64,000 nucleotides of DNA from Diphasiastrum complanatum. Lineage: Eukaryota; Streptophyta; Lycopodiopsida; Lycopodiales; Lycopodiaceae. The translations under genes were made by a program, and so were the position numbers. Below the pieces are notes generated by a model. The model saw only the letters and a list, made by a program, of their open reading frames with translations. It was not told the origin of the DNA and did no database searches. The DNA lies in assembly GCA_029204225.1 (NCBI GenBank), contig MU831566.1, positions 64,001 through 128,000 on the forward strand, written 5' to 3'. Within the stretch, counting starts at the first letter, position 1; every line of letters begins with the position of its first letter. Shown here piece by piece: positions 10,125 to 20,560 of this stretch.

Positions 10125-11283
10125 TCTTGTCGTGGAAATTGAAGGACGGTAAAGCTTTCATGCTTATTATCCTCAATGTATCATATAGACAGATTGGAAA
10201 CATAGCTGAAGCTAAAACGTCAAAAGATGTTTGGGACATTTTGAACTCACTACTAAGTTACATCTACGAAGGGAATTCTTCACATTCAAAATGTCTACGG
10301 GTGATTCTCTTCATATACACATTAACCAGATTAAGAATCTCTTGCAACAAATGGCCGTTGTTGGATCAGTCATAGAAGATCAAAATGCAATTATGACATT
10401 GCTTTCAAGCTTGCTCTCTACATATATGAAAACTGGGTGATGATCATATTGACACACACAGGTTTTACTCTTACTAGAGTTATCACTATGTTGTTGCAGA
10501 AGATAATCGAAGAAGTTGAGACACTCCGACTACTTCCTCCTCTCTGGCTCTATATGTCAACAAAGGGTCTAAGCGACAGGAGCAGAAAAGCTCCAAGAAG
10601 GCTGCAATGAATCAGAAACAGACTCAAAGTCAAGCACAATCATCAGATCCATAATCAAAGAAGAAGGTGTTTTGTAGATATTGCAAGCATAATAACCATG
10701 AGATCAAGGATTGTCGAATTCTCCAAGCGAAAAAATGTAGCCAAGCAACTCGAACAATAAGCAAACACAGTTTGATCATCTCCCAGGTCGAAGTGGACGA
10801 AGGTGCAGTCATGGTCAAAGATCAAAGCACACTTTTGGATGATTCATGGTTTTCTTATTATGGAACAACTCAACACATGACCAATCAATGTGAGATCTTC
10901 AACTCCTACACGTCTTACAGCATGAAGAAATGTGTTGATCTTGGTGACAATAGTACTCACGCTATTGAAGGTGAAGGTACAATAAGATCACGATTCCAGC
11001 ATGATCAATTCAAATTACTATTAAAAGTCTTATAGGTTTCTAAACTCTCTGCAAATCTGTTATCAGTAAGTACAATTATAGATTTAGGTCATCCAGTAGA
11101 ATTCGAATTTGATCAAAGAAAAATTATTGATAGGAGTGATAAGATCCTTGCACTCGGCAAGAGGCATAGTTACTTATAGAGATTGGCACACTGTTATTCT
11201 GAGTCTAGTCAAGCCTTGAAAACCTCTGTTCTATTCAATAAAGTATGAAGGATTTCAGATCATTATGATCCAATCCACTTAAA
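10125..11283 (+). mobile_element. Copia A, 5' coding part (gag and protease), unit 1
   Basis: Gag-like frame: KLKDGKAFMLIILNVS, then AKTSKDVWD (about 10138-10245), then DSLHIHINQIKNLLQQM, the pattern of copia gag (UBN2-type). A CCHC knuckle CRYCKHNNHEIKDC lies at about 10673-10715. A protease-like YGTTQHMT lies at about 10858-10885; the catalytic DSG is lost. The first part of gag (the usual substrate-like N-terminus) is missing, and the palindrome cluster abuts the remaining codons. A frameshift lies near 10250. The element continues at 16180 after the copia B insertion. Confidence 0.8.
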
Positions 11284-11290
11284 TGATCTT

Positions 11291-11894
11291 TGGTTAGAAA
11301 GAGAAATACACCACCAATCTCACCAATGTAGAAAAATCAGTATCTACACACAAAATGAGATGCAAATACAAATAGAACTCAATCAAACTTGAATGAAATG
11401 ATAAAGTACTGTTGTTGTCTCTGTGCAAAACCAGCAAGCTACTGTATTTCACACGTGTGAAACCAAAAATAGCAATAAATGACCATTCTCCACATAGAAT
11501 TGCAAGCAATCACCAAGATAGTGCACCATTGAATAGTAGAACCCAAGAGAACCATGTATAAGCATGAAATGAGATAGAGAAGAGAGAAGATAGCTCTCTC
11601 CATGAGTTACATTCTTTTATAGTAGGTCCAAACCCTATTTGGAAACTTGGCTTTCCCTCCAAACTGTAAACCCTACTATTTCTGGGTCTAGATTCAATGT
11701 ACCCAATTATTCAAATTTGAATCTACTCAATCTCGCATTCTAACTTTCCTACACTTTCAAAAAGTGTTTATTCAAATGACATTTAGACTAATGAACTTTG
11801 ACAAGTCAATCTCTAATTCTAAAACAAGTTTTGGCCTCAATATGCCAAATATGAAAATATAACAAATATGATGAAACTAGTTGAATCTTTCACA
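11291..11894 (-). repeat. Copia B1 3' LTR (U3 certain, remainder uncertain)
   Basis: The right edge reads TGTGAAAGATTCAACTAG on the minus strand, directly after the polypurine tract. U3 (11620-11894) matches the 5' LTR at 15900-16179 closely and ends in a TATAAAAG promoter-like box at about 11619. Beyond the box, 11291-11618 does not match the 5' LTR. It may be a different R-U5 or flanking sequence. A 16-base palindrome TTTCACACGTGTGAAA with a CACGTG core lies at 11447-11462. Confidence 0.65.
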
Positions 11895-11907
11895 CTCCCT
11901 CCTCAAC
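11895..11907 (-). promoter_or_regulatory. Polypurine tract of copia B1
   Basis: Minus strand GTTGAGGAGGGAG directly precedes the TGTGAAAG LTR start. Such a tract primes plus-strand DNA synthesis in LTR retrotransposons. Unit 3 has a close copy at 45910-45922. Confidence 0.8.
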
Positions 11908-12171
11908 TAGTTTTTGCATACACTTTGATAGCACTCCAAGTGAAGTCCTATGCTTCATGAACAAGTCCTTTCCCAATGCTTTGCTAAAGATATCAGCCAC
12001 ACATTCCCTTGAAGACACATGTTGAAGCTCCACCTCCTTTGCAATGACTTGCTCCCTCACAGAGTGTTGTTGCACCTCCATATGCTTGCTCCTAGCATAG
12101 TTTTTGATGATAGAACTTTGATCCATCATAAGAATGATCTTCTTCCCAAGAATAGATCTTTCAATGATCAT
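11908..12171 (-). pseudogene. Copia B1 RNase H C-terminal remnant
   Basis: Frame MIIERSILGKKIILMMDQSS leads into the copia RNase H signature YARSKHMEVQQHSVREQVI, then VELQHVSSRECVADIFSKAL and a stop beside the polypurine tract. Only the last third of RNase H remains. The first two catalytic acidic residues and all of RT are absent. Copies lie at 45905-46186 and, fused to gypsy, at 56400-56452. Confidence 0.8.
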
Positions 12172-12975
12172 TTAATGCTCAAAATAGAAACAACCATAAT
12201 TGATATAGAGAATAGTGTCCACTTGGGATGCTTCACTATTTCTTACATTAATTTTACATGTATAAATATGACTAGAACATGAAGAATCAAATAGGATGTA
12301 AATGAAATGATTCCACCATGCTATCAACCTTGAACTCTATGGAAAAATTACAGCAAACAAACAATAAATGTGAGTGATCAACTTTTGCTTGCATGTTTCC
12401 TCTTCCTTTGCTCTTTGTTATCTTGTAGCCACCATGATACTCCACAAATGAGCCTCCATCTCCATCTTGCCATAAGATGCCATCAAGCCTTGATGACTTG
12501 GACATGAATGAGTGATATAATGAATCTCCAATAGCTTCATTTCCATCAGAAAAACCATCCAGGAATGCTAGTACAAATCCAGCATCAAAACAATGCTCAC
12601 CAATGTAGCTAGTTTTACCATATCTTGACAATTTGCACACATCCACATGAAATTGCTCAAACATGAGATAGAGAAAGTAAAGTAAACTTGAGCCTTGGTA
12701 CTCCTTTGACCTTACTTGAGTCTTCAATATGCTGTAAAATCAGATCCATAACACCTTTGCCAATTACCACTCCTTTGATGCTCTTGACTAGCTCCAAATT
12801 GCCAACTTCCCTTTCGACTAGTTGAAGCGCTTTGAGATCAACCTCTTGATCTTCAACTTGACCATTAAAGCCATTGAACAAAATTTTTCTTCCAGATCCA
12901 ATACTTGATTTTACAGCAAGATAACATCCATCCACTTGCATAGCTCCATGTACACAAGAAGAACCTCCAAAAGAT
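12172..12975 (-). other. Unidentified segment replacing RT in copia B1
   Basis: After the normal copia stretch EEEWIQAMDLEYRTLMK the frame leaves the family: ERSFGGSSCVHGAMQVDGCY and onward to a stop near 12657. An overlapping second frame (12727-12287) reads MFEQFHVDVCKLSRYGKTSY, then LDGILWQDGDGGSFVEYHGG. I recognise no domain. The segment occurs at the same place in B3 (46187-46990) and B4 (55580-56400). It is therefore part of the element lineage rather than a local insertion. It may be captured host DNA or filler. Differences between copies are often amino-acid changing, which argues against strong protein constraint. Confidence 0.7.
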
Positions 12976-14238
12976 CTTTCACTCTTCATAAGAGTTCGAT
13001 ACTCAAGATCCATTGCTTGGATCCACTCCTCTTCTTTTCTTGCTTGATCTACACTTGTAGGCTCATCCAAAGAGGCAACATAACTTCCAAAAACTACCTG
13101 CTTACCCTTTTGATCATATGTGCACCTAGAAGGTACTTGTCTTTCTCTTGATGTTCTCCTTGGCTTTTGGCTTGATGAAGGTCCATCATCATCACCATCA
13201 AAAATAGGATCATTTTCATCAACATCAAGAATGTTAGTTCCATCCACACTTCCATCAATCATGTTTGAAGAAACTTTTGAAATGTTCCCCTCATAAAAAA
13301 TGACATCTCTACCAACAATCACCTTGTTAGTAGAAGGAATGTAAACCTTGTAGGCTTTACTTACCTCACTATATCCAACAGAAATACCTCTTCTTGAAGA
13401 TGGATCCTCCTTGGTCCTATCATCAAGAGTAATGTTGACATCCAAAGGTTCTTAGAAAGTTGACACTTGGCCTCCTCTTGAATAGCATCTCAAAAGATGT
13501 CCTTCCATCCAAAATAGCACTCGGCCACCTATTGCACAAAAAATTGGCACACAACAAAGCTTGATCCCAAAATGGTTTTTCAAGATTAGCACTTAACCTC
13601 ATAGCTTTAGCACTTTCACGTAAAGTATTATTCTTTGTTTCAGCCACTCCATTTTGTTGTGGGGTCCTTGATGTTGTATACTCCCTCTTGATCCCATGCT
13701 CCTCGCAAAAGGCCTTGTACTTGGTAGATATGTACTCACCACCATTGTCACTCCTCAAGCAATTGATCTTTGTGGAAAATTGGTTCTCCTTTGCATTCTT
13801 GAATTTGATAAAGACATCATACACTTCATCCTTACTCTTTAGTAGATGGATCCAACAAAATCTACTAAAAGCATCAATGAATGTTACATACATCTTAGCT
13901 CCACTATTGCTAATTGTAGTAAATCCATGAATATCCAAATGTACAAGTTGAAAAGGCTTTGTAGATTTAGATATAGATCTAGTATAGGGTTGTCTATGTG
14001 ACTTTGGCAAAGCACAAGACTCACAAATATGTTTGATGCCACTTAAGGAGCTTGGAAGACCTATCACAATCTTCTTCCTATCCATTACCTCCAATGACTT
14101 GAAGTTGAGGTGTCCCATCCTTTTATGCCAAACCTCTTGAATAGGTATTTGCTCCCTTGCAACACATCCAACTTGGTTAGAAATAACAAAAGCATCTAGT
14201 TTGAACAACTTCCCTTGCCTTTTACCTTTTTCAATCAA
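12976..14238 (-). pseudogene. Copia B1 integrase
   Basis: Frame 14238-13423 carries the pre-integrase motif WHKRMGHLNFKSLEVM, then HLDIHGF (first D), FIDAFSRFCWIHLLKSKDEV, CLRSDNGGEYIST (second D), TTSRTPQQNGVAETKNNTL (catalytic E), and FWDQALLCANFLCNRWPSAI. The frame breaks near 13440, where 12 bases are missing relative to the copies at 36.1 and 55.1 kb. It resumes at 13445-12976 with DRTKEDPSSRRGISVGYSE, a linker, and the RT entry EEEWIQAMDLEYRTLMK. The catalytic triad is present, but the frame break inactivates it. Confidence 0.85.
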
Positions 14239-14250
14239 GACATCCTTCCT

Positions 14251-14607
14251 TTAGATCAAACGAGCATCTCTATCAAACTCCACCGTGAGGCCTTTACTTA
14301 GCATTTGACTCACACTAAGAAAACTCTTGGTAATAGCTGGAATAAACAAGACATCCTTCAAATGAACATTCCTATTTGTAGAGAGAGATATAGAGACAAT
14401 CCCTTTGATTGCACACTCACCATCATTGGCCATGTAGATCACCCTCTTGTCATTTCCATATGCCAACAAAGAAGTGAAGTACTCTTTGTGAAAGGTCATG
14501 TGTGAACTTGCTGCACTACCAATCCACCGATGATCTAGATCTCCATCATTAGCAAGCATACATGAAGACATAAAAAAAGAATCATCATTTGCATCTTGAG
14601 CATCCAA
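14251..14607 (-). pseudogene. Copia B1 protease region
   Basis: The frame includes LDHRWIGSAASSHMTFHKEY and KDVLFIPAITKSFLSVSQM, the layout of the copia aspartic protease. The catalytic Asp of DSGA is replaced (IGSA), so it should be inactive. The related copy near 61.96 kb keeps WIDSGAGSHMT. Confidence 0.8.
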
Positions 14608-15446
14608 AACATCCTCATCAAGAGTAAGATTACCTTGCTTGTCTCCTTGATCTCTCTTCTTCTTCTAACATTCACTTGCAAAGTGTCCTTTGATGCCACA
14701 AAGAACTGGAGCTTTGATCTATCCTTCTTTTTGCCACTTGAAGAAGCATCCACTTGATCTTGCCCTTTAGACCACTTATTCTGGGTTTTGCCCTTTGTGA
14801 ACATAGCATCCTCTTGAAGTGTCGATGTAGAACCACCTCTTGCTTGAAGCCTATATTCCTCATTGATCAAGATCTCTTGAGGATCCATCAAACTTGCCAA
14901 AGTCATTTGAATAGCAAGACTTTGAACAATTTGAGCATGAGCATCTAACAAGCCATTAAGAATTACTCGAATAAGCTCTCCTTCCTTAATGCTTTCGTCA
15001 ATGCAAGCCAACTCATCATTCAATGCTTTCATTCTCAAAACAAAAGTACTTGGACTTTCTTCATTCTTTTGTAAACAAGAAAAAATTTGCCTTCTTAGAT
15101 TCAACACTCTAGAATTAGACTTGGATTCATAAAGCTTCTTCAATGAATTCCAAGTTTTCAAAGATGATGTGCATTTACCAACTTCCTTGAGAAGTTCATT
15201 GGTAACATTCACCTTTATCATGTGTAGAGCCTTCTTGGCCCTCTTGTCATACCTCATTTGATCTTGTTGTGTTGCTGGTCTCTCCTCCAAACCTACAACA
15301 ATATCCAAAACATCATTTATCTCAAGAAGTGACTCTATCTTCACTTTCCACAATGAGGTAAGCCTATCATTGGCTTCCCCCATACATGTATTCCTGGAGG
15401 TAAGCCTATCATTGGCTTCCAACATGACTCCAATTGAGGTTTCCAT
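14535..15446 (-). pseudogene. Copia B1 gag
   Basis: 303 codons: METSIGVMLEANDRLTS, then SLWKVKIESLLEINDVL, QQDQMRYDKRAKKALHMIK, LKKLYESKSNSRVLNLRRQI, FVLRMKALNDELACID and a Lys-rich C-terminus. This is the UBN2/copia gag pattern that forms the virus-like particle core. The reading frame shifts before the CCHC knuckle; GIKGHFASEC survives in another frame near 14675-14700. A 42-base tandem duplication (about 15357-15425) adds 14 residues near the N-terminus. Confidence 0.8.
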
Positions 15447-15898
15447 GTAGCAATGACCTGATCATCTCTTTCAACATGTTTCAATGCACAAAGCACTCCT
15501 TTGAACAACAACAAATGCTTTCAAAAGAAATCACCAAGATTTGAAACTATCTCAAAAATTCTCTTCTACCACTTATACCAAGCAAATCAACATATAGAAT
15601 CATGGAATCTTGATCAACCTATGATCTATCCTCAATCTAATGACTTTTGCCACTTCCTAAGATTTAAACACACTCAAATGAAGTCCAACAACCTCGCTAT
15701 CTAGAGATCCAATCAAAATTAGGGTTTTGACAAAATCACAAAAAATTGACTATTTCAAATCTACATGTAAATGCTTGAAAATTTGATATGCAATCTATAA
15801 GCCACCACTTAGGCTAATCCAATGATCCAAAAATCGGCCAAATCCAATATGTGAACACAAAAATCAAAATTGATCAAGTTTATAGACCTATATAGGGC
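15447..15898 (-). other. Copia B1 leader with degenerate primer-binding site and possible R-U5
   Basis: Minus strand at about 15569-15580 reads TGGTATAAGTGG, a degenerate version of the tRNA-Met-type site TGGTATCAGAGC usual for copia elements. The copy near 62.99 kb reads TGGTATAAGTGC. If this is the primer site, 15581-15898 is R-U5, and a TATAAAAGGCCC box at the U3 border near 15899-15910 is the promoter. No matching R-U5 is found in the 3' LTR. Confidence 0.5.
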
Positions 15899-16179
15899 CT
15901 TTTATAGTAGGTGCAAATCCTATTTGGCCACTTGAATTTCCCTCCAAAATGCAAACCCTACTATTTTTGGGTCCAGATTCAATGTTACCAGTAATTCAAA
16001 TTTGAATCTACTCAAACTCGCATTCTAGCTCTCCCACACTTTCAAAAAGTGTTTATTCAAATGACATTTAGACTAATGAACTTTGAAAAGTCAATCTCTA
16101 AGTCTAAAACAAGTTTTGGCCTCAATATGCCAAATATGAAAATATAGCAAATATGATGAAACTAGTTGAATCTTTCACA
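15899..16179 (-). repeat. Copia B1 5' LTR, U3 part
   Basis: It matches 11620-11894 over its whole length. It begins TGTGAAAGATTCAACTAG on the minus strand and ends at a TATAAAAG box. It joins copia A codons for KALLWHHRLGH at 16180. Confidence 0.8.
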
Positions 16180-17075
16180 TAAAGCATTACTATGGCATCA
16201 TCGCTTAGGACATGTGAATCATGCATCTATTTTGAACATGTTCAGACAATCCATGGTTCTTGATCTCGACTATCCTTCTAGTAAGGTCGATCTCCATGTC
16301 TGTCATAGCTGCATCCTTGGAAAGCAAGCTAGGATTCCTTTTAGATCAAACCATATGCATGCAACAAAAGATCTGTTAGATGTTGTTCATACAGATATGT
16401 GGGCCTATGCAAACTCCCTCATTGCTAGATGCAAAGTATTTCATTACCTTTATTGACGAATTATCTAGAAGAACATTTGTTTATTTCATTAAACAGAAAT
16501 CAGAGACTTTCATCAAACTTAGACAATTCAAAGAGCATGCTGAGAATCAAAATGGTAAACAAATCAAAGCATTGAGGTTAGATAACGGGGGAGAATACAT
16601 CTCCAATGAATTCAAGGAGTATTGCCTTAACAATGGCATTGAGCAACAATACATCACTTCCTATTCGCCTCAATCAAATTGTCTTGTTGAGAAAAAGAAC
16701 AGAATCCTAGTTGAATCGACAAAGTGCATGTTATCACATGTAACACTTCTGAAGTGCTTCTAGGATGAAGTTGTTTCAACAACAACCTATATTTAGAACA
16801 GATGTCCTACTAAAGGCCTCTTAGACAAAACACCATTTGAAGTTTGGATAGGTACCAAACCTTCTTTATCAAACTTATGAGTTTTTGGAGGTACTACTTT
16901 TGCGCAGATTCCTCATGATCTCAGAAAGAAGCTCAATATCCAGAGTATCAAGTGTGTTTTCATCAGCTACACTACTTCAGATCAAGCCTACAAGTTGTTC
17001 AATCCCATCGAGTCGAAGATATTCACTAGCCGAGATGTCATCTTCATCGAAGATCAGTTTCAAGACCTGAAAGAA
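16180..17075 (+). pseudogene. Copia A integrase, unit 1
   Basis: Continues copia A after the copia B insertion. The pre-integrase motif KALLWHHRLGHVNHASILNM carries the HHCC histidines, with CHSCILGKQARIPF for the cysteines. The core has HTDMWA, FIDELSRRTFVYFI, ALRLDNGGEYISNEF and VEKKNRILVES. Frameshifts lie near 16430 and stops near 16760 and 16795. The C-terminal part reads FGGTTFAQIPHDLRKKLN in a further frame. It is a decayed pseudogene. Unit 3 has the same module at 47961-48860. Confidence 0.82.
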
Positions 17076-18398
17076 AAGAGAAGCTGATGCTTTGAACTTT
17101 CCAGTTCCTCAATTGACCATTCCTATTGAAGCTCCAAGCTCCTCTACTCTTGATGAACAACAAATTAATGATGGATCAGAAGATGATGATGTTGCAGATC
17201 AGCAACTACAGTATGATGTAAATAAACAACTTCCTGTATTACCCAAAAGATCTTCAAGGACTAGCAGACCACCTAACTGGTATATTGACAAGTTTGTAGA
17301 TTATCTTGTTTAGGAACCAACGTCTGTCCAAGAAGCACTCAGTCAGCCTAATTCAGATCTCTAAAAAAAAGCTATGAATAAAGAGTATTCATTGCTTATC
17401 AAGAACCAAACATGGACGATTGTTGAACTACTTGCCAACAGAAATGTAGTTGATTGCAAATGGATTTTCAAAGTCAAGTACAACAAAGATGGAAGCATCA
17501 ACAGAAGAAAGGCATGACTTGTAGCCAAAGGATTTTCTCAGGTATACAACGTCAATTACACTAAAACTTTTAGTCCAGTAGTCAAGCATTCTTCTATTCG
17601 ACTTTTGCTATCATTTGCCATTGCATCAGATTTGAAAATACATCCAATGGATGTACAAACAACATATCTCAATGGAGTTATCGAAGAAGGCATTTACATG
17701 GTGCAACTCGAAGGTTATATTATCAAGAGTAAATGCAAACATGTGTGCAAACTCCATAAGGCACTTTATGGCTTGAAGAAATCTACTAGAGCATGGTTTC
17801 AAAGGATCAATACTTTTTTTTATTGATCACGGCTATACACCTAGCTCTTCAAATTCAAACGTTTATTTCAAAGCAATGCAGCAGTCTTTTATCATTATCA
17901 CTTAGTATGTGGATGATACATTGCTTTTCAGCAACGGTACTGATCTGATAAAAGAAGCTAAGACAATGCTATCTTTCAAATTCGACATGACCGATCTGGG
18001 ATTGGTATACAAATCCACAGAGATAGAAAACAGAAGTTGATCCACATTACACAACAGAGGTACATCTTCGACAATTTAGTCAGATATAATCTGATCAATT
18101 GCAAGTTAGCTCTCCCGCCAATGGAACCAGGACTCAAATTGTCAAAGGACCAATGTCTCCAAGCAATTCACGAGAAGCAGCAGATGCGTGAGTATTCTTA
18201 CCATTCTATTATGGGATTTCTTATGTACGCCATGATCAATACCAGGCCAAATATAGCTTTTGCATTCAGCTCTCTTAGTCACTATATGACTAATCCTAGT
18301 ATGTAAAAAGATTTTGGGAGTTGCTTTTGAAAGTTTAGACTTTACATTCCATTTCCAAGAAAGAACAGAAAAGAAAGATCTATTCGGGCTTAGATCTA
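17076..18398 (+). pseudogene. Copia A reverse transcriptase, unit 1
   Basis: Linker, then NQTWTIVELLANRNVVDCKW, GFSQVYNVNYTKTFSPVVK, IHPMDVQTTYLNGVI (first catalytic Asp), HKALYGLKKSTRAWFQR, YVDDTLLFSN (YxDD box near 17910) and TDLGLVYKSTEI. It ends after FAFSSLSHYMTNPSM and degenerate WELLLKV codons. Stops and frameshifts occur near 17515, 17826 and 18030. RNase H is missing because gypsy gag sequence begins at about 18399. Confidence 0.82.
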
Positions 18399-18632
18399 GT
18401 GCAAGCTGATACTTTGGAACAAGACATATATTATGCTACTAGAACAGAATTGCAGGATAATCATCGAAATGGAAGCATAAACAAAAGGAAGGAACATCCC
18501 GCCACTCAAACTCCAAAAGAGAAGATTCAACGCCTTTCCAAAAAACAAGTCAAGTGTGGAAAAAAGGGACACCTTTTCTTTAAATGTCCACTCAAAGATA
18601 CCAAAGCTTCAAGTGCAGACAAAGAGAAGTAG
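18399..18632 (+). pseudogene. G2 gag C-terminus with zinc knuckle
   Basis: The frame ends VKCGKKGHLFFKCPLKDTK. The CCHC knuckle has lost its first Cys (Gln-Val-Lys-Cys where Cys-x-x-Cys is expected). The N-terminal part of gag is absent. The first few codons derive from the copia A/gypsy junction. Confidence 0.7.
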
Positions 18633-18639
18633 GTTGTTG

Positions 18640-19100
18640 TACAAAGCATTTAAGACACTCAAAGCCACAATCTCCTCAAGGCATGGGGACAAATCCATAA
18701 CAAACTCTGTTTAATTCTCTTTGATGCAGGCTCCTCTCATAATTTCATCTCTTTTAAGCTTGCACAAGAGATAGGAGTAGGTTCCTTCTCTGAATCTATG
18801 CTTAAGGCTAAAGGTGCTTTTGTTGATGGTGATGCAAACATTTATCCTGTAATTGGAAAACTTAAGCTTCAAATCTCCCATTAATATGAACCTATATAAT
18901 TCATGGTAGGTCCTTTACAAAGAGTAGATGTAATCTTAGGCATGCCTTGGCACAAAATGCACAACCCTCTTGTGGACTATAATAAGCATTTGATTTCATG
19001 TAAGCACAAGGGTAAAGATGTTACTATGCATGCAGGACAGAGTGGCGAAACAATCTCTTTGGGAAGCCATATTCAGGTATCAAAGGTACTAAAAAAGTAG
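18640..19100 (+). pseudogene. G2 aspartic protease
   Basis: The frame reads LILFDAGSSHNFISFKLAQE, where DAGS corresponds to the DSG/DTG active site, then VDVILGMPWHKMHNPLVDY, the conserved retropepsin C-terminal motif. Two in-frame stops lie near 18883 and 18898. Confidence 0.78.
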
Positions 19101-19111
19101 TATTTTCTTAT

Positions 19112-19872
19112 TTGTTGTTTGTTCAAAGTATGGATGATGATGTTGATGGAAATACGTATTCCTTGGACAATAATAGAAAAGACTTTTTACTAAAGTATTC
19201 TTCTTGTTTTTCTGATGAGCTACCAAAATCCTTACCCCCCGAAAGGCCTGAAGATTATACGATAGACATTATCTCTGGAAGTTCCATACCCAATAGGCCT
19301 CCCTATAGGGTAAGCCATTCTCAACAAGAATAAATTTCCAAACAAATTAATGATTTGTTAGAGAAAGGTCTTATAAAGCCCAGTAACTCCCCCTGTTGCT
19401 CTCTTGTGCTTTTGGTACAAAAGAAAGATGGGAGTTTTAGGATGTGTGTGGACTATCGTGCTTTCAACAAGATTACAGCTAAGAACCGTTTTCCTATCCC
19501 AAGAATAGATGACATTATGGATCTTGTATCTTTAGTAGAATGGATTTGACAAGTGGATACCACCAGATCAGAGTAGCACCCAAAGATGTCCATAAAATTG
19601 CTTTCAGATTTAACTCTGGCCTTTATGAACTTGTAGTGGTACCTTTTGGTCTTACTAATGCTCCCGCAACATTCAATAGAATGATGGAACGAATCTTTCG
19701 ACCTCATAAACGTTTTGTAGGAACATTCTTTGATGACATCTTAGTCTTCAGTGCAAATAAAGAAGAACATAAAAGACATCTAGATATCGTCTTTAGAACT
19801 CTACAAGAAAACTCACTTCTCATAAAAGGTAAGAAACAAATTCTTTCTAGAAAAGATACACTTTCTAGGACA
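19112..19872 (+). pseudogene. G2 reverse transcriptase
   Basis: Motifs in order: LEKGLIKPSNSPC, LLVQKKDGSFRMCVDYRAFN, FPIPRIDDIMD, then, after a ten-base loss near 19525 that shifts frame, [25 protein letters not shown] and [10 protein letters not shown] (catalytic Asp pair near 19728-19735). A stop lies at 19331, and a further frame change occurs near 19850 where G3 keeps KIDFLGRMI. Confidence 0.85.
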
Positions 19873-19873
19873 T

Positions 19874-20560
19874 ATGATTTCAAAGGAAGGAATCCAAATG
19901 GACCTTTCAAAGATTAAAGCCATACAAGACTGGCCTAAACCAAGAAATATTCATGAATTTCGGTCTTTCCTAGGCTTATGTTCCTATTATAGAAAATTTA
20001 TTCGCCATTTTGCTCATATATCCTCACCACTACATGAACTCATTAAGAAGAGAGTAAAATTTTATTGGTATAAGAAAGAGCAAAATGCGTTTGATAATCT
20101 GAAGCATGCACTTACCACTGGACCTGTTCTTATCATTCCTGACCTTCCTAGACCTTTCTTTGTGGAAGTGAATGCAAGTTTAGACTGTATTGGGGCAGTC
20201 TTAAACCAAGAAGGTCATGTTGTAGCCTTTGAAAGCAGACGACTTCAAGGGGCAGAAGTACAGTATGACATTTATGAAAAAGAACTTTTGGCCATTATTC
20301 ATGCCCTTAAGTTATGGAAGCACTATCTACTAGGAAATGATTTCCTAGTTAAAACAGATCATCAAAGCCTTAGGTACTTTCTCACCCAGCAACTAATTCG
20401 AGAAAAACATCTAAAATGGGCTAACTACCTTAGCACTTTCCATTTTCAGCTACTTCATCACCCAGGAAAGGACAATAAGGTCGCCGATGCATTATCAAGA
20501 ATCCCCAAGGTCAACCATATTTCTCTAGCATATCATGAAGATTTCCTTCCTATGACAAGT
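19874..20560 (+). pseudogene. G2 RNase H
   Basis: IKAIQDWPKPRNIHEFRSFLG and LCSYYRKFI form the RT connection. RNase H follows with FFVEVNASLDCIGAVLNQEG (the first catalytic Asp appears as Asn), YEKELLAIIHALKLWKHYLL (Glu kept), KTDHQSLRYF and DNKVADALSRIP. The open frame runs to 20734. The Asp-to-Asn change is also in G3 (FFVEVNAS), so it predates their split. Confidence 0.85.

Larger units (their letters stand above)
11291..16179 (-). mobile_element. Copia B1, minus strand, nested in copia A
   Basis: Order on the minus strand: 5' LTR (U3 at about 15900-16179), leader, gag (15446-14535), protease (14607-14251), integrase (14238-12976), an unidentified segment where RT should be (12975-12172), RNase H tail (12171-11908), polypurine tract (11907-11895) and 3' LTR from 11894. 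It interrupts copia A between protease and the HHRLGH pre-integrase motif. A clean target duplication is not seen; the flanks have only TAAA-like similarity. It lacks the YVDD RT core, so it could move only with helper enzymes. Confidence 0.8.

Noticed and set aside
9871-10239. Minus-strand frames through the palindrome cluster (also 43856-44062 and 35305-35646)
   Set aside because: A palindrome cluster is open on both strands with the same His-Ala-Trp-Ile words. This is a mirror effect, not independent coding.
12287-12727. RT-replacing segment as an envelope-like gene
   Set aside because: Envelope-like frames of plant copia elements lie after RNase H, but this lies between integrase and RNase H. 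It shows no signal peptide or membrane segment that I can see.
13688-13930. Plus-strand frames over copia B integrase and gag
   Set aside because: Shadows of the minus-strand polyprotein, which carries recognisable integrase and gag motifs.
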